DNA from: JABSOG01 sp041583135
Lineage (GTDB): Bacteria; Pseudomonadota; Gammaproteobacteria; Enterobacterales; Alteromonadaceae
Direction of reading: 5' to 3'
Assembly: GCA_041583135.1 (NCBI GenBank)
Contig: JBFHGJ010000075.1
Location: 1 to 28,617, forward strand
DNA: 28,617 nt
The notes under the pieces are model-generated. The model was not told where the DNA came from and did not search any database. It saw only the letters and a list, made by a program, of their open reading frames with translations. Below are positions 26,091-28,617 of this stretch, piece after piece (the stretch's first letter is position 1; every line of letters starts with the position of its first letter). The position numbers were made by a program, and so were the translations under genes.

Positions 26091-26333
26091 ATGTACCCCA
26101 ATAAACCACTTGAACCACAACCCACAGTAAATAGCGCCATCGCAACAAGCACCATCTTCATAACCAAATGGCCAGTAGAAATACAGCTGCTGACGAGCTT
26201 TGAACAAAGCTTCAATAATGCCCTGAACGCAGGCTTTCCCCCGGCTCAAGCCATATGGCAAGCACAACGAAAATTGTTGTGCTCAAGAAAGTGGGCTCAT
26301 CCCAAGTATTGGGCGGCATTTGAGTTGGTTTAA
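26091..26333 (+). CDS. CHAT-domain C-terminal fragment, 80 aa, no catalytic residues
   Basis: The frame starts with ATG seven bases after AAAGGA, a decent ribosome site. Its sequence matches only the last ~65 residues of typical CHAT domains: TIFITKWPV, the SFNNALNAGFPPAQAIWQAQRKLL helix, and AHPKYWAAFELV at the end. The catalytic His and Cys regions are absent, and the three frames upstream show no continuation, so it is probably the remnant of a deleted CHAT gene; a small expressed decoy or regulator is possible. It is on the strand opposite the CHAT operon, and its stop overlaps the convergent gene at 26330 (TTAA). Confidence 0.6.
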   Translation: MYPNKPLEPQPTVNSAIATSTIFITKWPVEIQLLTSFEQSFNNALNAGFPPAQAIWQAQRKLLCSRKWAHPKYWAAFELV

Positions 26334-27127
26334 AGCGGCGACGTTTCGCCTTCAGAGACTAAACAAAAAGGCAAGACAGTCACAGCGATATTCCCCTTGT
26401 TGACGCTCCGCAGATGGATCGCAAACTGCTCCAGCTCAAGCTGACTGATGATATGTCCGCTATGTTCCGTGCGGGGCATAAGCGGTATATGTTCAGCTCG
26501 AATGGCGATTAAAGTGCGTTTACCCAGCGCTTCAGTTTGGTCAAACTGCAAAACCGGCTCCTCTGGCACCACCAACATGCCGCTTGGCGGAATACTCGAC
26601 GGTAGCTTGCTATGAGTTGATGGCAGAATTTGGCTGACGTGCTTTTGACTAAGCAAAAACACAGCAAATTGCGCCTTTGGCCGACCAAACAAATAAAGCT
26701 GCCACTTGCCTTTAACACTGTAGGTTTTAAGCGCTTTATCAGACACTTGGTCTAACAGACCCAAGTCAATATTGCGCCATGACTCATCATCAACAAACAA
26801 GTCAACGATAGGTTCGTCACTGCGATAGCTTGGATTATTTAAAAGCGCGTCCCAGCCTGATCTTTCACCGACGTATAGCAAACCATAGTGATCGCTAAGG
26901 CCAAAGACCTTAGCGACCTTATTAGCATACTTAAGATCTATCGCAGTTCCCTTCCACACTTTTTCTGGCGCAGTTTCCGTTTTACCGGCAACAACATTAT
27001 TTGCCTCGTCATAAGCCTGCTGAAACTGATGCAATTGCGTCCATCCACGCTCTTTGGCCTTTAACCTAATCAAAGCACTATCGAGTAAAACGCCCCTATT
27101 GCGCTTTTTCACCTGTTGTTCAGTCAT
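26330..27127 (-). CDS. Probable HTH-containing protein of unknown function
   Basis: 265 aa from the ATG at 27127 (GAGAG just upstream); an in-frame GTG at 27181 is an alternative. The N-terminal ~85 residues resemble a diverged XRE-type helix-turn-helix: ALIRLKAKERGWTQLHQFQQAY, a spacer, then VWKGTAIDLKYANKVAKVFGL, the last part like the isrwE.G......kiAkaLgv end of the fold. The remainder, with SGMLVVPEEPVLQFDQTEALGKRTLIAIRAEHIPL and a C-terminal ISQLELEQFAIHLRSV helix, is not recognised. It follows the metallopeptidase gene (stop 27221) on the same strand, resembling peptidase/repressor pairs. It may regulate the block; this rests on weak similarity. Confidence 0.65.
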   Translation of the reverse strand: MTEQQVKKRNRGVLLDSALIRLKAKERGWTQLHQFQQAYDEANNVVAGKTETAPEKVWKGTAIDLKYANKVAKVFGLSDHYGLLYVGERSGWDALLNNPSYRSDEPIVDLFVDDESWRNIDLGLLDQVSDKALKTYSVKGKWQLYLFGRPKAQFAVFLLSQKHVSQILPSTHSKLPSSIPPSGMLVVPEEPVLQFDQTEALGKRTLIAIRAEHIPLMPRTEHSGHIISQLELEQFAIHLRSVNKGNIAVTVLPFCLVSEGETSPL

Positions 27128-27220
27128 TTTGCTCTCATCTTGTCCGTTAATAGGCTGTGCCAGAGACCTAGTTGAACCCACAGAAATAGCATAATTGGGT
27201 AAATCTCGACACTACCATGG

Positions 27221-28258
27221 CTATTTATACTCATGCCTTGGCGACGGCGCTATGCCAAGAAATGCCTGCTCAAAGAACTGCGTGGCCAAGCTTTGATCCC
27301 CCAGACCTTTGTTGTCCACCAGCCACTGCAACTGCTGATTAATTTGATTGATAAACGCTGCAACCTTGTCGCTGTCATATCGCCAACTGCACATGGTACG
27401 GACATTAAAAATACCGGCCTGCTGCATCTGTACATATAGCTTATAGCCAATTTCACTGTCACCTAAAAACTGCTCTGCCTGCGCTTGATTGTCAGCCAGT
27501 TGCAGCAAAATTTGGTCGGAAAACTCATGACGAATACTGGGGTGAGGATGACTTGCAGCAAAATGTTGCTGCTTAAGCGTTTGACTGGGTTCACCACGCC
27601 CTAACTGTAAACCAACACGCTCTGCCAACAAGTTAAACAAAATGACTTTGGCCAAACTCAATGTCGCCATAAACGCTTGCTCACTAACGAATACCTGATA
27701 GCGCTTAAGGTGCTTTATCCAATGGCGCCTGAAAGAGACCAGCATATACACGGCAAAATTGTCTGCATCTAACTCAATGGCGATACGGTCTAACCCTTTG
27801 AGCACATACCCTTCATCCTCCCCAACCTCAAACAGCCCCGCAGCGCCAGCCGCGCTGAGCATCTGTAAATGTCCCCTAGCAATATGGCCCAGCTCATGAA
27901 GCACAATAAAATCTATCACCATATCAGACAAAAACTCAGCAAACTCAAGATGAGAAGCAAAACTAGAACCATCAAACCCCAGCGCCGCCCACAAACAACC
28001 ACTTGAGCTATCGATAGCCGCAACCCCTTGTTGGCATATCGCCACCACCTGTTCAAGACAGCCTGTGCTCAGCGCAATCATAGGAAACTGCGTTTCCTCA
28101 TCAAAACAGGCTAACGCCTCAAAATTGGCATCGTCAAAAACAGTAACCACTAACTCATTAACAAACAACGCCAACTGCGGCGTATCATGCATTAACGACA
28201 ACAGCGACCCATCACCACAAATTTTCTGCCATAAACGCTCATACTGCGTATCAGACAT
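27221..28258 (-). CDS. M48/IrrE-like cytoplasmic zinc metallopeptidase
   Basis: 345 aa from the ATG at 28258; a GTG four codons upstream is also open. The zinc motif HELGHIARGH is in the middle (about residues 120-129), preceded by IDFIVL, with the third ligand Glu ~45 residues on in IELDADNFAVYML. A later HPHPSIRHEF resembles the HP...R element of M48 peptidases, while HELGH and E..A..FA also fit ImmA/IrrE enzymes. There is no signal peptide and no convincing membrane segment, so it should be cytoplasmic, unlike most M48 enzymes. Known IrrE/ImmA enzymes cleave a neighbouring repressor; the gene at 26330-27127 would be the candidate substrate (inference). Confidence 0.82.
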   Translation of the reverse strand: MSDTQYERLWQKICGDGSLLSLMHDTPQLALFVNELVVTVFDDANFEALACFDEETQFPMIALSTGCLEQVVAICQQGVAAIDSSSGCLWAALGFDGSSFASHLEFAEFLSDMVIDFIVLHELGHIARGHLQMLSAAGAAGLFEVGEDEGYVLKGLDRIAIELDADNFAVYMLVSFRRHWIKHLKRYQVFVSEQAFMATLSLAKVILFNLLAERVGLQLGRGEPSQTLKQQHFAASHPHPSIRHEFSDQILLQLADNQAQAEQFLGDSEIGYKLYVQMQQAGIFNVRTMCSWRYDSDKVAAFINQINQQLQWLVDNKGLGDQSLATQFFEQAFLGIAPSPRHEYK

Positions 28259-28568
28259 CACTCGCCCCACAACCTTTGTTTTTATTAACAGTGCGCAAGT
28301 TGCCGAGAATTGGGGGAATTGTCAATGGTGTAATGGTAGTTAAACGCGGTCAATCCAACGGTTCAGGTCACTAACTAATAACTCAGTTTACAGTTATCCA
28401 CAGGCAGATGAAGAACGAAGAGAACAAATATCACACAACCTTGGTCACCGTGATCAACTGAATACCATTTATTTGACCCCTGGGTCACGAGTTGGTCACA
28501 GAATTTAATATCAATACAGCGAGAGCTATAGAAGTTAGAGATAAATATATGAAAATCTTGAAGATAAA
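28259..28568. promoter_or_regulatory. Noncoding region with GGTCAC direct repeats and a palindrome
   Basis: GGTCAC occurs four times in the same orientation at 28366, 28443, 28483 and 28494. The third is part of the palindrome TGACCC-CT-GGGTCA (28474-28487). One perfect DnaA-box-like TTATCCACA is at 28394-28402. No gene is supported in this stretch. The repeats sit between the metallopeptidase promoter region and the tRNA-like segment, so they may be operator sites for the block or arm sites of a recombinase. Confidence 0.4.
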
Positions 28569-28591
28569 TGGCGGAGTGGACGGGACTCGAA
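28569..28591 (-). other. tRNA-Asp 3'-end fragment (attachment-site-like)
   Basis: Read on the minus strand, the 23 nt end in GTCCCGTCCACTCCGCCA and begin TTCGAG: the T-loop, T-stem 3' side, acceptor 3' side and CCA of a tRNA-Asp. Right of 28591 the sequence no longer pairs as a T-arm; TCGAA is repeated three times (28587, 28592, 28600) before a C-rich end. So the rest of the tRNA is missing, rearranged or beyond the edge. A bare 3' end of this kind is what integration at a tRNA gene leaves at the far end of an element. Confidence 0.5.
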
Positions 28592-28617
28592 TCGAAATGT
28601 CGAACCACCGCCCCCCC

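Noticed and set aside
25921..26130. 69-aa plus-strand frame overlapping the CHAT fragment start
   Set aside because: No similarity to the missing N-terminal part of a CHAT domain and no ribosome site; not a frameshifted continuation.
28318..28371. tRNA-like stretch (TGGTGTAATGGTAGTTAAACG ... GGTTCAGGTC)
   Set aside because: D-arm and T-loop words are present, but no acceptor stem or anticodon stem can be paired.
28394..28402. Perfect DnaA-box-like TTATCCACA
   Set aside because: A single copy with no AT-rich unwinding region, further boxes or replication gene nearby; not enough for an origin.
28375..28608. 77-aa minus-strand open frame at the right edge
   Set aside because: No ribosome site, low protein-like character, and it runs through the repeats and the tRNA-like segment.

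Overview
The window looks like part of a chromosome from a marine-type gammaproteobacterium, most likely an Alteromonadales/Shewanella-like lineage. The reasons are intermediate GC, large secreted repeat proteins, a Tat-exported TRAP-type binding protein, a DUF3857/transglutaminase protein and Sel1 lipoproteins. No marker gene fixes the genus, so this is a family-level guess. No rRNA, intact tRNA, CRISPR array, insertion sequence or integrase is visible.

Left part (1-8503, all minus strand): three genes read 8503 -> 1 form a probable operon for exported proteins. They are a 1442-aa delta-60-repeat protein with a glycine-rich tail, a 251-aa secreted protein of unknown function, and a large zinc metallopeptidase (HEYAH motif, fibronectin-III-like tail) that runs off the left edge. 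A divergent intergenic region with a perfect 16-bp palindrome separates them from an orphan Tat-exported TRAP solute-binding protein (8767-9888, +). Next comes a convergent minus-strand pair: a periplasmic DUF3857/transglutaminase-like protein and a Sel1-repeat lipoprotein (9987-14021).

Central part (14107-22077): two copies of the same layout stand side by side. In each, two orphan LuxR-type regulators overlap at their stop/start and are read leftward, and a biosynthetic gene is read rightward from the shared divergent promoter region. Cassette 1 carries a TauD/SyrP-like Fe(II)/2-oxoglutarate oxygenase. Cassette 2 carries two tandem fusions of an N-acyl-amino-acid-synthase-like GNAT domain to a SAM methyltransferase. 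The second fusion has lost the acyl-donor-binding loop. Both divergent regions contain the same box (TTAACTGTCTTAA, then GCTAAA at identical spacing, then ATTTTC). The pieces look like a small-molecule biosynthesis or signalling circuit controlled by its own paralogous regulators; this is inference.

Right part (22074-28258): a minus-strand block with the look of a conflict or defence system. In order of transcription it holds an M48/IrrE-like metallopeptidase, a probable helix-turn-helix protein, a 915-aa protein, and a CHAT (caspase-like) protease. The 915-aa protein has a degenerate STAND-like NTPase region, HEAT-like helices and a C-terminal membrane anchor. The 915-aa protein and the CHAT protease share an N-terminal VNGxxNxV...GxxxI tag. 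In the gap between the two gene pairs lies, on the opposite strand, an 80-aa orphan that matches only the C-terminal end of a CHAT domain and lacks the catalytic residues, plus an imperfect inverted repeat resembling a miniature mobile element.

Right edge (28259-28617): noncoding, with four GGTCAC direct repeats, a 14-bp palindrome and a 23-nt match to the 3' end of tRNA-Asp. This resembles an integration site, with the element probably lying beyond the right edge.
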